A stretch of DNA of 64,000 nucleotides. Source: Oceanospirillum sanctuarii. GTDB lineage: Bacteria; Pseudomonadota; Gammaproteobacteria; Pseudomonadales; Halomonadaceae. Under the pieces are notes generated by a model. It ran no database searches, had not been told where the DNA came from, and saw only the letters and a list, made by a program, of their open reading frames with translations. Of the stretch, positions 37,801 to 46,605 are shown piece after piece (position 1 is the first letter of the stretch; every line of letters starts with the position of its first letter). The stretch lies in assembly GCF_002150805.1 (NCBI RefSeq), contig NZ_MTBA01000001.1, forward strand, positions 579,854-643,853, written 5' to 3'. The position numbers and the translations under genes are program-made.

Positions 37801-38702
37801 TGCCGGATGCCGTTGAATACGAAGCCTGGCAGGCGTTGAAAACGGAGCTTGATGACGCATTGCGTGAAGCGGAAGTAACGTTAAGAGTTAATCAGGACAC
37901 TCTGACTCAGTTCGTCCGTTCCGTAGATCAAGATGACAGTGAATCGGATGAGACAACAGTATGGCGCGCGCTTTCTGATGAGCTATCAAACAAAAATGTG
38001 AATGCAGCCCTAAGAAAGATTCCTCAACTGGAGAAAACGCTCACCGAGCAGGAACAAGCAACGGAGATGCTCAAGACGGAATTAACCGAGCAGCGTCAAA
38101 TCCTTAAGCAGGATCAGCAGCGCCGTGAAGGGCTGAAGTCTCTTGCAGAAGAGATCGATCAACAGCAGCAAAAGGCCGACCTTTGGGCACAGATGAATCA
38201 CATGCTGGGTTCTGCCAACGGCGATAAATTCCGCCGTTTTGCTCAGGGGCTGACTCTGGAATATCTGATAGAGCTCGCTAATCGTCAGTTACTGCAGCTG
38301 CATGATCGCTATCAGCTGCGTCGTAAGGCGGATGCGGAACTGGAGATTGAAATTCTGGATACCTGGCAGGCCGATGCTGTCAGGGATACTCGGACACTCT
38401 CCGGCGGTGAAAGCTTTCTGGTGAGTCTGGCCCTAGCTCTGGCGCTTTCTGATCTGGTGAGTCATAAAGTGCGTATCGATTCACTCTTCCTTGATGAAGG
38501 CTTTGGTACACTGGACAGTGAAACACTCGAGATGGCGCTGAATGCCCTCGATAACCTGAATGCCAGCGGTAAGATGATCGGGGTCATCAGCCATATCAGC
38601 GCCATGAAAGAGCGCATTCCGGTTCAGATTAAAGTGAATAAGAAACCTGGATTGGGTATCAGCGTGCTGGATAACGAATTCCGTGTTGGGTCGGCAGGCT
38701 AA
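34842..38702 (+). CDS. sbcC: Exonuclease SbcCD, ATPase subunit
   Basis: A 1286-residue Rad50/SMC-like ATPase, longer than E. coli SbcC (about 1050). The Walker A is GATGAGKT (37-44). Two long, Gln-rich coiled coils flank the zinc hook CPLC (C596, C599). Near the C-terminus come the ABC signature LSGGESFLVSLALALALSD and Walker B LFLDEGFGTLD. The extra length lies in the coiled-coil arms. It gates SbcD nuclease activity with ATP. It overlaps sbcD by four bases. Confidence 0.96.
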   Translation: MKILSVRLKNLNALKGEWKIDFTQQPFDGSSLFAIVGATGAGKTTLLDAICLALYHETPRLQVSGSDNQLMTHHTQDCLAEVEFAVNGAVYRAFWAQRKAAKTLRLQAPTVELADSEGKILASKITDKNRLIEEITGLDFNRFTKSMLLSQGQFAAFLNASDSERAGLLEKLTGTEIYGQISERIYLRHKEEQDAVTQLKYRLEGVELLTPDQIAEYEAALKQKEAELKSVTPLQKRLQTELDAFKQLDVLWQKNEQAEFTLKAAQAAFKEHKDVLSALEKAGPAQKIQPHFQKMKELEQNKATAEEQKTQLEQAHQLQEGERQKAEHRFNTAETALKADKAHKAEAEKRLNEELAPLDEEIRRLESQVKEQQRLLEPEDKQRLALESQKQQLAADLNQQQGYLQQNRQWLENNAYCAPLAEQLPALAEQFKRRFELYQEHQQHTELHKSVAQQLQQIQQQLEPLEQQTKGFEADRNALRQQLEPLEQQLSKHPLHNDDQTRSILNELYQLSEPAQQLVYLQQESLKLREQLQQQQKDSGQYSQQAASLEKERAALREEYKKLSSHLQDLERLLERERQISALQDARNRLQPDEACPLCGSHEHPGIHEYQGIVLSETESRVQQMRTQLEQTRKQGEQFTNQIDQLKVRIESLTQEQQQKQQSLQQAETGWQQTSVQLGGIISRLKELLNNQSVGDLSPTLEAVIHCYDQISGLSNIQPDFSLAASQTLKNSTQILQSASNERDGLKQQIWKLQQQIQQREAGYQDSLTKIHALQKQVERFSSQLDQAQTASDKFVQQIGLIEQGLSQSLNQLGFETALPELLSGSEQQDQLIIQLRQQVTEWQQASENQRQGEQKLRELQLQLNNLHAQIAEQGDRCQQISSQLDVLKKSWQELKEERHLAFGSATLEEERIRLQAQLEQSEKHLEQMRVQFAQHKEKADELKARHSQQVSYCRDAEEKLRVAEENWQATLEASPFKTQKAFEQALPDAVEYEAWQALKTELDDALREAEVTLRVNQDTLTQFVRSVDQDDSESDETTVWRALSDELSNKNVNAALRKIPQLEKTLTEQEQATEMLKTELTEQRQILKQDQQRREGLKSLAEEIDQQQQKADLWAQMNHMLGSANGDKFRRFAQGLTLEYLIELANRQLLQLHDRYQLRRKADAELEIEILDTWQADAVRDTRTLSGGESFLVSLALALALSDLVSHKVRIDSLFLDEGFGTLDSETLEMALNALDNLNASGKMIGVISHISAMKERIPVQIKVNKKPGLGISVLDNEFRVGSAG

Positions 38703-38750
38703 CAGCTGATTTTGGTTTAGGTAAATTGTCTAAAAACGATTGGAGTAGTT

Positions 38751-39137
38751 ATGAAGCTTATTCAAAAAGCTAAACGTGTATTAGCGGGTGTGATGGCTGT
38801 TCTGATGCTGTCTGTAACGGTTAATCAGGCTCAGGCCGCTATGATCAGTAATCAGGCCATTGTGCAGCAACTGGATCGTCAACAGGCTATTGCCCTGTTT
38901 GATCGTGCTGATGTTCAGGAGCAGTTAACGCAATTGGGTGTTGATTCGGAACTAGCAAAGTCCCGTGTTGCAGCCATGTCTGATGCAGAGATCGCTCAGC
39001 TGAACCAACATTTGGCAGATCAGCCAGCAGGTCAGGATATTCTTGGACTGGCTTTTATGGTCTTCGTTGTCTTTGTAATCACCGATATGTTGGGTGCAAC
39101 TGATGTCTTCCCGTTTGTGAAAAACATTAATCGCTGA
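38751..39137 (+). CDS. PA2779 family protein
   Basis: A 128-residue protein with an N-terminal signal peptide (AGVMAVLMLSVTVNQAQA, cleavage near residue 29) and a C-terminal hydrophobic segment (~98-118) ending in the family signature ITDMLGATDVFPFVK. The middle is a small helical region with a VAAMSDAEIAQLNQHL motif. I know the family by its Pseudomonas name, PA2779; its function is unknown. GGAG lies five bases before ATG 38751. It is followed by the PA2778-type cysteine peptidase, as in other genomes, suggesting a functional pair. Confidence 0.85.
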   Translation: MKLIQKAKRVLAGVMAVLMLSVTVNQAQAAMISNQAIVQQLDRQQAIALFDRADVQEQLTQLGVDSELAKSRVAAMSDAEIAQLNQHLADQPAGQDILGLAFMVFVVFVITDMLGATDVFPFVKNINR

Positions 39138-39160
39138 GATACAGAGTTCTCTGATCTCCA

Positions 39161-39186
39161 GAGCACAGGCTGATAAGCCTGTGCTC
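39161..39186 (+). repeat. Perfect 11-bp inverted repeat
   Basis: GAGCACAGGCT and AGCCTGTGCTC are separated by GATA. No T run follows (CAGTCTCCTT), so it is not a standard terminator, though it could act as a weak one or as an mRNA-stabilising hairpin between the PA2779 and PA2778 genes. Confidence 0.75.
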
Positions 39187-39230
39187 AGTCTCCTTCGTCC
39201 TTCATACTCTTTGAATTAGTAATCATCACG

Positions 39231-40310
39231 ATGAATCCTCGCTCAGTAATACGACCTTTATTTTTATTCCGAGGTGAGCTTTACCGTCGATCTGCTGGCA
39301 TGTTGATCCTGTGTCTCTTACTGACTATCGTTTTAGCGGGCTGTGGCTCTAATCCTGCAAAGCAGTCAGAAGAAGAGGGAAGCGCGTCAATTAACCTGCA
39401 TTCAGCGTATGCGCTGCCAGCGACTCGGGCTGTAAATATCGAGGATGTGCCTTTCTTTCCACAGGAGAAATACCAGTGTGGGCCTGCGGCGTTAGCTACT
39501 GTTTTGACTCATCAGGGGTATGAGGTTGAACCAGTCGATCTGATTGATCGGGTTTATCTGCCGGAGCAGGAGGGGACTTTGCCTCTGGAAATGGTCAGTG
39601 CGGGCCGTAGCTATGGTCTGATGGCCTATAAAGTAGAGCAGGATCTTAATCATCTGCTGTTACAGGTTGAATCCGGTTATCCGGTTCTGGTTTTCCAGAA
39701 CCTGGCTCTCGAGAGTCTGCCGCAATGGCATTTTGCTGTCATTGTGGGTTATGACCTCAATGCACAGGAGCTTATTCTACGGTCTGCAACTTATCGTGAG
39801 CACAGAGTCGATTTTGACACCTTCCTGAATACCTGGGACAGGACTGATCGCTGGGCCTATGTTTTCCTGAAACCCGGTCAGATCCCTGCTGAAGCTGATT
39901 CAACAGCCTATCTGGAAGCCAGTCTTGACCTGGCCGATGTCGGACTAAATGTTTCGGCACAAAAAGCTCTGGAGCAAGGGGTTAAGCAGTGGCCTGAATT
40001 TGATGAAATGAGGCTGGCGCTGTCGAATACCTATTTCCAGTCCGGATTGTTTGATCAGGCCTCCGATACGCTTCTGGCAAGCCCAGCGCTGGGAAGCTCC
40101 GGTCAGTTATGGAATAACATCGCCTACATTCAGCTCGCACGTCAATGTTACCGCACAGCCTTTGAGGCAGTACAATGTGCCATCACACTCTCACCGGATG
40201 ATGAGAATATCCGTCATAGCCTGCAGGAAATTATTTCTAAAAGTCAGCGACCAAATGGTGAACAGGCCTGCCCTCAACTGAATTGCCCTAAACCCATTCA
40301 AGGCTTTTAA
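39231..40310 (+). CDS. PA2778 family cysteine peptidase with TPR region
   Basis: A 359-residue predicted lipoprotein: the hydrophobic segment ends in lipobox VLAGC (Cys38). A papain-fold C39-like peptidase domain follows (~68-220), with catalytic Cys83 in YQCGPAAL and His in QWHFAVIVGYD. The C-terminal part (~230-345) is TPR-like helical repeats (AQKALEQGVKQWPEFDEMRLALSNTY). It would act in the periplasm, outer-membrane or inner-membrane anchored, on an unknown target. It has no ABC exporter partner. No good ribosome site is seen at ATG 39231; an internal ATG at codon 24 would still keep the lipobox. Confidence 0.85.
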   Translation: MNPRSVIRPLFLFRGELYRRSAGMLILCLLLTIVLAGCGSNPAKQSEEEGSASINLHSAYALPATRAVNIEDVPFFPQEKYQCGPAALATVLTHQGYEVEPVDLIDRVYLPEQEGTLPLEMVSAGRSYGLMAYKVEQDLNHLLLQVESGYPVLVFQNLALESLPQWHFAVIVGYDLNAQELILRSATYREHRVDFDTFLNTWDRTDRWAYVFLKPGQIPAEADSTAYLEASLDLADVGLNVSAQKALEQGVKQWPEFDEMRLALSNTYFQSGLFDQASDTLLASPALGSSGQLWNNIAYIQLARQCYRTAFEAVQCAITLSPDDENIRHSLQEIISKSQRPNGEQACPQLNCPKPIQGF

Positions 40311-40331
40311 TCTCACTGATACCCATTCCTG

Positions 40332-40358
40332 AAAGCCGGTATTACGCTGGCTTTTTTT
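40332..40358 (+). terminator. Terminator of PA2778 gene
   Basis: AAAGCC and GGCTTT arms with a ~11-base loop are followed by a T7 run. Confidence 0.8.
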
Positions 40359-40564
40359 CATTTTGGTCTTAATTGTTTAATCACTTGTTTTAATTTGATG
40401 AATAATTAGGATGTCTCATCTGACGCATTTGCTCTAATATGCTCGTCCCGATATTTGCCTTTCAGATACTTATTAAGACTATAGTTGTTAGAGTATCCGG
40501 CAAAACCCTGAATTAGTTGTAGATATAAGAACGAACCTGATCCCAGACCCGAGGAACAATAACG

Positions 40565-41668
40565 ATGCCTGCTCCATCACGTTCATTTGTGATCGCCTGC
40601 GCTTTATCATCCACCCTGCTGCTGGCAGGTTGTCAGAAAGAAGAGGCCGTTGAAGCTTCTGCAGAAATCATTAGACCTGTGAAATTGGCTACTATCGGTC
40701 ATCAGAGTGTCTCCATCCGATATTTTCCGGCAGAGTTTGTTGCCAGTCAGGAAACGGACCTGGCTTTTCGTGTTTCCGGAGAACTGGAAAAGCTGCCGGT
40801 AACGGAAGGGGAGAAGGTTCGCAAAGGTCAGTTGTTAGCAGCGCTGGACGATCAGGATTTCCTGCTGAATGTGAAACAGCGCCAAACAGCCTATGACCTG
40901 GCGATGCTTCAGCATCAGCGTATCAGCGCTATGGTGAAACAGAAGGCTGCCACTCAGGCGCAGCTGGATGAGGTTAAAACCTCTATGGAGCAAGCAGAGA
41001 CAGCACTGCAGCAAGCGAAGAATCAGCTGACCTACAGTGCTATTAAAGCGCCCTATGACGGTGTCATCGCTAAGGTTTATGCCGATAACTACGAATTTGT
41101 CAGCGCAACAGCGCCTATTGTGAAGCTGGAGAATGCTGAGACCATCGATGTACGTTTTCAGGTTCCTGAAGATCTTATTGCCCGAATCCGCAAAGATAAC
41201 ACCAGCTACCTGCCTCAGGTTTCAGTGGAAAGTGTACCGGGTAAGTTCTTTGAAGCTCGCTACAAAGAGCACAGCACCAATCCTGACCCAAGCACTAAGG
41301 GTTATGACGTTATTCTGACCATGCCGCGTCCAAATCCGGATTCCGTCACTCTGCTACCGGGTATGACCGCCGAAGTTAAAGTTAATGTAAATGAGTTGTT
41401 GGGTGACCCTGCTTTCTGGCTGGTTCCGGTTGAGGCTGTCTTTATGGATGAAGCTAAGCCGGTAGACAGTGAAGATCGCTCCGTGTGGGTCTACAACAGC
41501 GAAGATCATCGCTTAACCAAGCGTGCGGTCACCATTGGTGAGCTTCAGGGCGATATGATTCAGGTGACTTCCGGTCTGCGTGAAGGTGAGCAGATTGTCG
41601 CTGCAGGTGTTCATGCCATCAAAGAAGGCATGGAAGTGCGTCCCTGGGTTAAAGAGCGGGGGCTGTAA
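40565..41668 (+). CDS. RND efflux periplasmic adaptor subunit (second system)
   Basis: A 367-residue membrane-fusion lipoprotein (lipobox LLAGC, about Cys23). It has the lipoyl-like half-motifs (GELEKLPVTEGEKVRKGQLLAALDD and APYDGVIAKVYADNYEFV, each broken by variable residues), a helical hairpin between them, and a C-terminal barrel and MP domain. It pairs with the pump gene two bases downstream. No outer-membrane factor is encoded here, so it probably shares a TolC-like channel from elsewhere. GAGGAA precedes ATG 40565. Confidence 0.92.
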   Translation: MPAPSRSFVIACALSSTLLLAGCQKEEAVEASAEIIRPVKLATIGHQSVSIRYFPAEFVASQETDLAFRVSGELEKLPVTEGEKVRKGQLLAALDDQDFLLNVKQRQTAYDLAMLQHQRISAMVKQKAATQAQLDEVKTSMEQAETALQQAKNQLTYSAIKAPYDGVIAKVYADNYEFVSATAPIVKLENAETIDVRFQVPEDLIARIRKDNTSYLPQVSVESVPGKFFEARYKEHSTNPDPSTKGYDVILTMPRPNPDSVTLLPGMTAEVKVNVNELLGDPAFWLVPVEAVFMDEAKPVDSEDRSVWVYNSEDHRLTKRAVTIGELQGDMIQVTSGLREGEQIVAAGVHAIKEGMEVRPWVKERGL

Positions 41669-41670
41669 GG

Positions 41671-44600
41671 GTGAGTATCGCTAAATATTTTATCGAGAAA
41701 AAAGTCTCCAGCTGGATGATTACCTTCATTCTGCTGATTGGTGGCGTGATCTCTTTCTCTAAACTCGGTCAGCTTGAAGATCCCGAATTCACCATTAAAG
41801 ATGCGTTGGTTATTACCTATTACCCGGGTGCAACACCTGAACAGGTGGAAGAGGAAGTTACATATCCCATCGAGCAGGCGATTCAGAATCTGCCTTACGT
41901 TGATAAGCTGGTCTCCACCAGTAAAGCGGGCTATTCCAAAGTTCAGCTGACGGTTAAAGATACCTATCGTGGTCCGGATCTTAATCAGATCTGGGATGAA
42001 CTTCGGAAAAAGATGCGTGATCTGTCAACGTCTCTGCCAAAGGGCGCTTCATCACCTAATGTCATTGACGACTTTGGCGATGTTTATGGCGTTTTGCTGG
42101 CGGTCACCGGTGAAGGCTATCGCTACAATGACCTGAAATCCTATGTCGACTTTCTGCGCCGTGAGCTGGTTCTGGTTGATGGTGTCAGCAAGGTGGCTAT
42201 AGCCGGCCAGCAGCAGGAGCAGATCTTTATCGAGATCTCCCGTGCGCGTCTTGCTGCGTTAGGCATAACCGTGGGTCAGCTGGATCAGCTACTGAGCAGC
42301 CAGAATGCTGTATCTAACGCTGGTCGCGTTAAGGTGGGTAGCGAATACATTCGTATCAGCACAACAGGTGAATTTGAAGACCTTACGGCCCTTGAAAGCC
42401 TGCTGCTGCCTTCACCAACCGGTGATACGGTCTATCTGAGTGATGTGGCTGAAATTCGCCGTGGCTATAAAGATCCGGCTAATCATCGTGTTGACTTTAA
42501 CGGCCAGCGTTCGCTTTTGCTGGGTGTTTCCTTCTCATCAGGTGTGAATGTTGTTGATGTGGGCAAGCATCTTGAAGACCGTATCCATGAGCTGGAATAC
42601 CAGCAACCTGCGGGTATCGAACTGAATACGATCTACTTCCAGTCCCATGAGGTTGATAAATCTGTCAGTTCTTTCCTGCTTAACCTGTTTGAAGCCGTTG
42701 GTATCGTTATTCTGGTTCTGCTGGTCTTCATGGGTGTCCGTTCGGGCATTCTGATCGGCCTTATCCTGCTGCTGACGATTCTGGGCACCTTTATCGTCAT
42801 GCAGTATATGGGGATCAACCTGCAGCGTATCTCTCTGGGCGGTTTGATTATCGCGCTGGGTATGCTGGTTGATAACGCCATTGTTGTTACGGAAGGCGTT
42901 CTGATCGGCCTGAAACGTGGCTACAGCAAGCTACAGGCCGCAGAGGATGTGGTTAAACAAACTAAATGGCCCTTGTTGGGCGCTACTGTCATCGCCATTG
43001 TCGCCTTTGCCCCGATTGGCCTCTCACCGGATTCCGTTGGTGAGTTTGTGGGCTCTCTGTTCCAGGTGCTTCTGATTTCCCTGTTCCTGAGCTGGATTAC
43101 AGCAATCACGCTGACGCCTTTCTTCTGTGATCTCTTCTTTAAGGAAGAGGTGAAAGAGGAACACGAGCTGGAAGACCCATACAAAGGGATTCTGTTTACC
43201 GGTTACAAGTGGCTGCTTTCCCGAGCGCTCCATTACCGAAAAACCACGGTGCTTATTCTGGTTGCATCTCTGTTTACTGCAGGCTGGGCGTTCCAGTTTG
43301 TGAAACAGGCTTTTTTCCCGCCATCAACAACACCATTGTTCTTTGTGACCATGGAGATGCCGGAAGGAAGCCATATCGATGAGACCTATGCCCGGGTTCA
43401 GGATGTTCAGAACTTCATCCTGAAAGATGATCGTGTACTCTATGCGTCATCGACCACAGGTCAGGGCATGCTGCGCTTTATGCTGACGTATTCCGCTGCT
43501 CAAGCGAATACCAGCTACAGCCAGATCGTGGTTCGGGCCAAAGAGGGGGATGATATTCCTGACATGATCGCCAAGGTCCACCAATATCTGAATGCCAATC
43601 ATGGTGATCTGGACTTTAAACTCGATCGTCTGATGCTGGGTCCATCAAGTGGCTCGAAACTTGAAGCTCGTTTTATCGGTCCTGATCCTGAAGTGTTGCG
43701 ACAACTGTCTGTGAAGGCTAAAGCTGTCTTTGAAGCTGACGGCGGTATCGAAGGCATCAAGGATAACTGGCGTCAGCGCGTCAAAGTGCTGCGTCCGGTA
43801 TTTGATGAAGCCCATGCACGCCGTCTTGGTATCACGAAAAAAGAGATCGATCGTGTTCTTCTGATGAATTTCTCAGGTACTCAGGTGGGAGTTTACCGCG
43901 AGGGCACCAAGCAGATTCCGATCATTATGCAGCCACCGGCTCAGGAGCGTCTGAGCATCGAACAGATGCATGATCTTCAGGTGTACAGTCAGGCGACAAA
44001 GAGCTATGTACCTCTAAGCAGTCTGGTTTCTGACTTTAAGGTTGTTTGGGAAGACCCAATTATTGAACGCCGTAACCGCAAGCGCTCAATCACGGTGATG
44101 GGTGATCCGTTAATCATGGGTAATGAGACGGCAAATGCAGTGTTCCGCCGTATTCGACCTGATATTGAAGCGATTGCATTACCACGTGGCTACAGCATGG
44201 AATGGGGCGGTGAGTACGAGAACTCCCGTGATGCACAGCAGAACATTTTCAGTTCTCTGCCAATGGGCTACCTGTTTATGTTCATTATTACGGTGCTATT
44301 GTTCAACTCGTTCAAAGCATCCATTGTGATTTGGCTCTGTGTGCCTTTAGCTTTGATTGGTGTTTCCCAGGGGCTTCTGATTATGGATGCCGCCTTCAGC
44401 TTTATGGCACTACTGGGCTTTTTGAGCCTTTCCGGCATGATCGTTAAGAATGGCATCGTGCTGTTGGATCAGATCAATTATGAACTGTCCAAAGGTGTTG
44501 AGCCGTACGAAGCGGTGTTCCACTCGGCAGTAAGTCGCGTACGCCCGGTGTGTATGGCAGCAATTACCACGATTCTGGGTATGGTGCCTCTGCTGTTTGA

Positions 44601-44742
44601 TGCCTTCTTTGAAGGGATGGCAGTGGTAATCTCCTTCGGACTAGGCTTTGCCACCCTACTTACACTGATTGCGGTACCGGTATTTTATGCCATGTTCTTC
44701 CGCATTCCGTATCAACCTCATCCGAAAATGAAAGTGGTGTAA
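41671..44742 (+). CDS. RND efflux pump inner-membrane permease (second system)
   Basis: A 1023-residue RND transporter with the full duplicated layout of 12 helices and two large periplasmic loops. The TM4 relay reads LGMLVDNAIVVTEGV, that is Asp-Asn rather than Asp-Asp, which is common in this pump subgroup (similar to VmeU/CzcA-like marine pumps). FLSLSGMIVKNGIVLLDQI is the matching second-half motif. The start is GTG 41671, with a GGGG stretch about eight bases upstream. It probably exports drugs or similar amphiphiles, but the substrate is unknown. Confidence 0.92.
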   Translation: MSIAKYFIEKKVSSWMITFILLIGGVISFSKLGQLEDPEFTIKDALVITYYPGATPEQVEEEVTYPIEQAIQNLPYVDKLVSTSKAGYSKVQLTVKDTYRGPDLNQIWDELRKKMRDLSTSLPKGASSPNVIDDFGDVYGVLLAVTGEGYRYNDLKSYVDFLRRELVLVDGVSKVAIAGQQQEQIFIEISRARLAALGITVGQLDQLLSSQNAVSNAGRVKVGSEYIRISTTGEFEDLTALESLLLPSPTGDTVYLSDVAEIRRGYKDPANHRVDFNGQRSLLLGVSFSSGVNVVDVGKHLEDRIHELEYQQPAGIELNTIYFQSHEVDKSVSSFLLNLFEAVGIVILVLLVFMGVRSGILIGLILLLTILGTFIVMQYMGINLQRISLGGLIIALGMLVDNAIVVTEGVLIGLKRGYSKLQAAEDVVKQTKWPLLGATVIAIVAFAPIGLSPDSVGEFVGSLFQVLLISLFLSWITAITLTPFFCDLFFKEEVKEEHELEDPYKGILFTGYKWLLSRALHYRKTTVLILVASLFTAGWAFQFVKQAFFPPSTTPLFFVTMEMPEGSHIDETYARVQDVQNFILKDDRVLYASSTTGQGMLRFMLTYSAAQANTSYSQIVVRAKEGDDIPDMIAKVHQYLNANHGDLDFKLDRLMLGPSSGSKLEARFIGPDPEVLRQLSVKAKAVFEADGGIEGIKDNWRQRVKVLRPVFDEAHARRLGITKKEIDRVLLMNFSGTQVGVYREGTKQIPIIMQPPAQERLSIEQMHDLQVYSQATKSYVPLSSLVSDFKVVWEDPIIERRNRKRSITVMGDPLIMGNETANAVFRRIRPDIEAIALPRGYSMEWGGEYENSRDAQQNIFSSLPMGYLFMFIITVLLFNSFKASIVIWLCVPLALIGVSQGLLIMDAAFSFMALLGFLSLSGMIVKNGIVLLDQINYELSKGVEPYEAVFHSAVSRVRPVCMAAITTILGMVPLLFDAFFEGMAVVISFGLGFATLLTLIAVPVFYAMFFRIPYQPHPKMKVV

Positions 44743-44769
44743 GCTACTTCACGGATGACATCTAAACGT

Positions 44770-44808
44770 CAAAAGCCCCTGCAGAGTGAAATCTGCAGGG
44801 GCTTTTTT
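44770..44808. terminator. Strong bidirectional terminator after second RND operon
   Basis: AAAAGCCCCTGCAGA pairs perfectly with TCTGCAGGGGCTTTT around GTGAAA, with T6 downstream. It also lies at the end of the converging small gene. Confidence 0.92.
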
Positions 44809-44855
44809 ATTAATTCGAGATCAGTTTTGAAGTGCGATGGTTATTGAGGGGGCGG

Positions 44856-45206
44856 TTAGTAACGGGGACCAGCACGCTTGATAAAGAAGGCTTTGCAGCT
44901 GCCGTTCACAATGGAAAACATCGTGTAGTACTGATTACCTGCCTTAATGTAGCTGGCAACCTCTTTCTGCCGGCTGGGATGATGGCGCTTCAGTACCACC
45001 GCTGGCTGAAAGACAGAACTATTCTTGCCCAAAAAAGCTTTGGAAAGCGTATTCGCAGCACTTTTAGCTTTATAGTCGGGACATTCAGCCCACGCAGACG
45101 GGCTCGCCAGCATCGCCAGCATCGCCAGCAAAAGCGCGGCTAGAGGCCATTTCAAGTTGCGTGTTGCTGGTGCTGACTTGTCTTGCATAAATAACCGGCG
45201 AAACAT
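44856..45206 (-). CDS. Small exported protein of unknown function
   Basis: A 116-residue protein I do not recognise. It has a signal peptide whose hydrophobic core contains a repeated Met-Leu-Ala unit and ends in SAWA-E (cleavage after about residue 40). The mature part is about 76 residues, basic, with two Cys (in ECPDYK and GSCKAFF) that could form a disulfide. The C-terminal half resembles a compact fold (KEVASYIKAGNQYYTMFSIVNG). The long N-region allows a later start at the second Met (45188). Its gene order gives no functional hint. Confidence 0.65.
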   Translation of the reverse strand: MFRRLFMQDKSAPATRNLKWPLAALLLAMLAMLASPSAWAECPDYKAKSAANTLSKAFLGKNSSVFQPAVVLKRHHPSRQKEVASYIKAGNQYYTMFSIVNGSCKAFFIKRAGPRY

Positions 45207-45389
45207 GAGAAAAACCTGTTAGGGGTAATACGGATAAGAGTAATTACTTGTGATCAGTCTCTCAAGTTACTTAGTGTGTGAGCCTTGTCACAAAAAGTGA
45301 TTTAATGACTGAGAGACGCAGTGAAATGTGTTTGAAGCTCAATCTGTGAATTAGTGCCACTGACAACAAAGAAAATAATGAGGCCTTTT

Positions 45390-46565
45390 GTGAAATTTCT
45401 GATTGCTCCGGATTCATTTAAAGAAAGCATGTCTGCCCGCCAGGCTTGTGTTGCTATCGATAAGGCCATTAAAGCGGAACTTCCCGATGCTGAAACCATT
45501 TTACTGCCCATGGCAGATGGTGGTGAAGGCACACTTCCGGTTTTGGTTTCTGCTCTGGATGGCAATGTAGAAGCCATTGAAGTCAGTGGTCCGCTGGCTT
45601 ATGCCAAAGAAACTGAAACCTCTGAACAGCCTATGGTAAATGCTCAGATAGGAATACTGTCTGACGATACTGCCGTTATTGAGATGGCTGAGGCTGCAGG
45701 TCTTCATCTGGTACCTACCGAGAAGCGAAATCCTGAACTGACGACCACCTTTGGTGTTGGCCAGATGATTCTGCATGCTCTTGATCTTGGTATTCGCCAC
45801 TTTCTGATCGCTCTCGGTGGTAGCGCTACCAACGACGGCGGCCTTGGTATGCTGACCGCCTTGGGTGCTAAAGCACAGGACAAATCTGGTACGGCACTGG
45901 CACCAACAGGGGGTAATCTAAAATCGGTTGTCCGCCTTGATGTCAGTGCCCTTGATCCCCGGCTTGCAGATTGTCAGTTTATGCTGGCTTGCGATGTCGA
46001 TAATCCCCTTACCGGTGCCACGGGAGCCAGTGCAATTTTTGGCCCGCAAAAAGGGGCTACTCCCGAGCAGGTTACAGCTTTAGACCAAGGGCTTGAGAAC
46101 TGGGCCGAGATTCTGAATGAAACCTATGGTCGTCAGATCAAAGATATTCCCGGTAGTGGCGCTGCCGGAGGCCTTTCCGCTGCTTTTCTGGCTGCTTTTG
46201 ATACAAGCCTTAAACCCGGTATTGAGCAGGTTCTGGACATTGTTGAGTTCGATCAGAAGTGTGCCGACGTAGATTGGGTCATCACCGGTGAAGGCAGTCT
46301 TGATGGTCAGTCTTTAGCGGGTAAGACCCCTGTAGGTGTTGCCAGACGGGCAAAGCAATTTGAGATTCCTGTGGTTGCCTTTGCCGGAAGGCTTGGTGAT
46401 GGCTATGAGGCGGTTTATGAAGAGGGGATTGATCTCGCCTTATCGATCACACCAGAAGGAATGCCTCTTGAGCAAGCGTTAGCTGAGGCTGAAAATAATA
46501 TCTGCAACTCAACCCGAGTATTGATTCAGCTACTGTTTTCATCTGAAACAACACAGGTAGAATAG
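45390..46565 (+). CDS. Glycerate kinase
   Basis: A 391-residue GarK/GlxK-type kinase that phosphorylates D-glycerate to 2- or 3-phosphoglycerate with ATP. The family start KFLIAPDSFKESMSARQAC is followed by LPMADGGEGT, GSATNDGGLGMLTALGA and GSGAAGGLSAAFLA, and the late motif TGEGSLDGQSLAGKTPVGVA. GTG 45390 has GAGG six bases upstream and gives the usual N-terminus; ATG 45378 or 45354 would add 4 or 12 residues. The gene may complete a glyoxylate-to-phosphoglycerate route with ghrA, though the two are not linked. Confidence 0.92.
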   Translation: MKFLIAPDSFKESMSARQACVAIDKAIKAELPDAETILLPMADGGEGTLPVLVSALDGNVEAIEVSGPLAYAKETETSEQPMVNAQIGILSDDTAVIEMAEAAGLHLVPTEKRNPELTTTFGVGQMILHALDLGIRHFLIALGGSATNDGGLGMLTALGAKAQDKSGTALAPTGGNLKSVVRLDVSALDPRLADCQFMLACDVDNPLTGATGASAIFGPQKGATPEQVTALDQGLENWAEILNETYGRQIKDIPGSGAAGGLSAAFLAAFDTSLKPGIEQVLDIVEFDQKCADVDWVITGEGSLDGQSLAGKTPVGVARRAKQFEIPVVAFAGRLGDGYEAVYEEGIDLALSITPEGMPLEQALAEAENNICNSTRVLIQLLFSSETTQVE

Positions 46566-46605
46566 CGTCTCTACTTTCTTTTTACGTTTTATTTCAGGGA
46601 TGTTC

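Noticed and set aside
45101-45131. Short tandem repeat as a CRISPR or VNTR locus
   Set aside because: Only about three 9-base units lying in frame within a signal-peptide coding region; far too short and without spacers.
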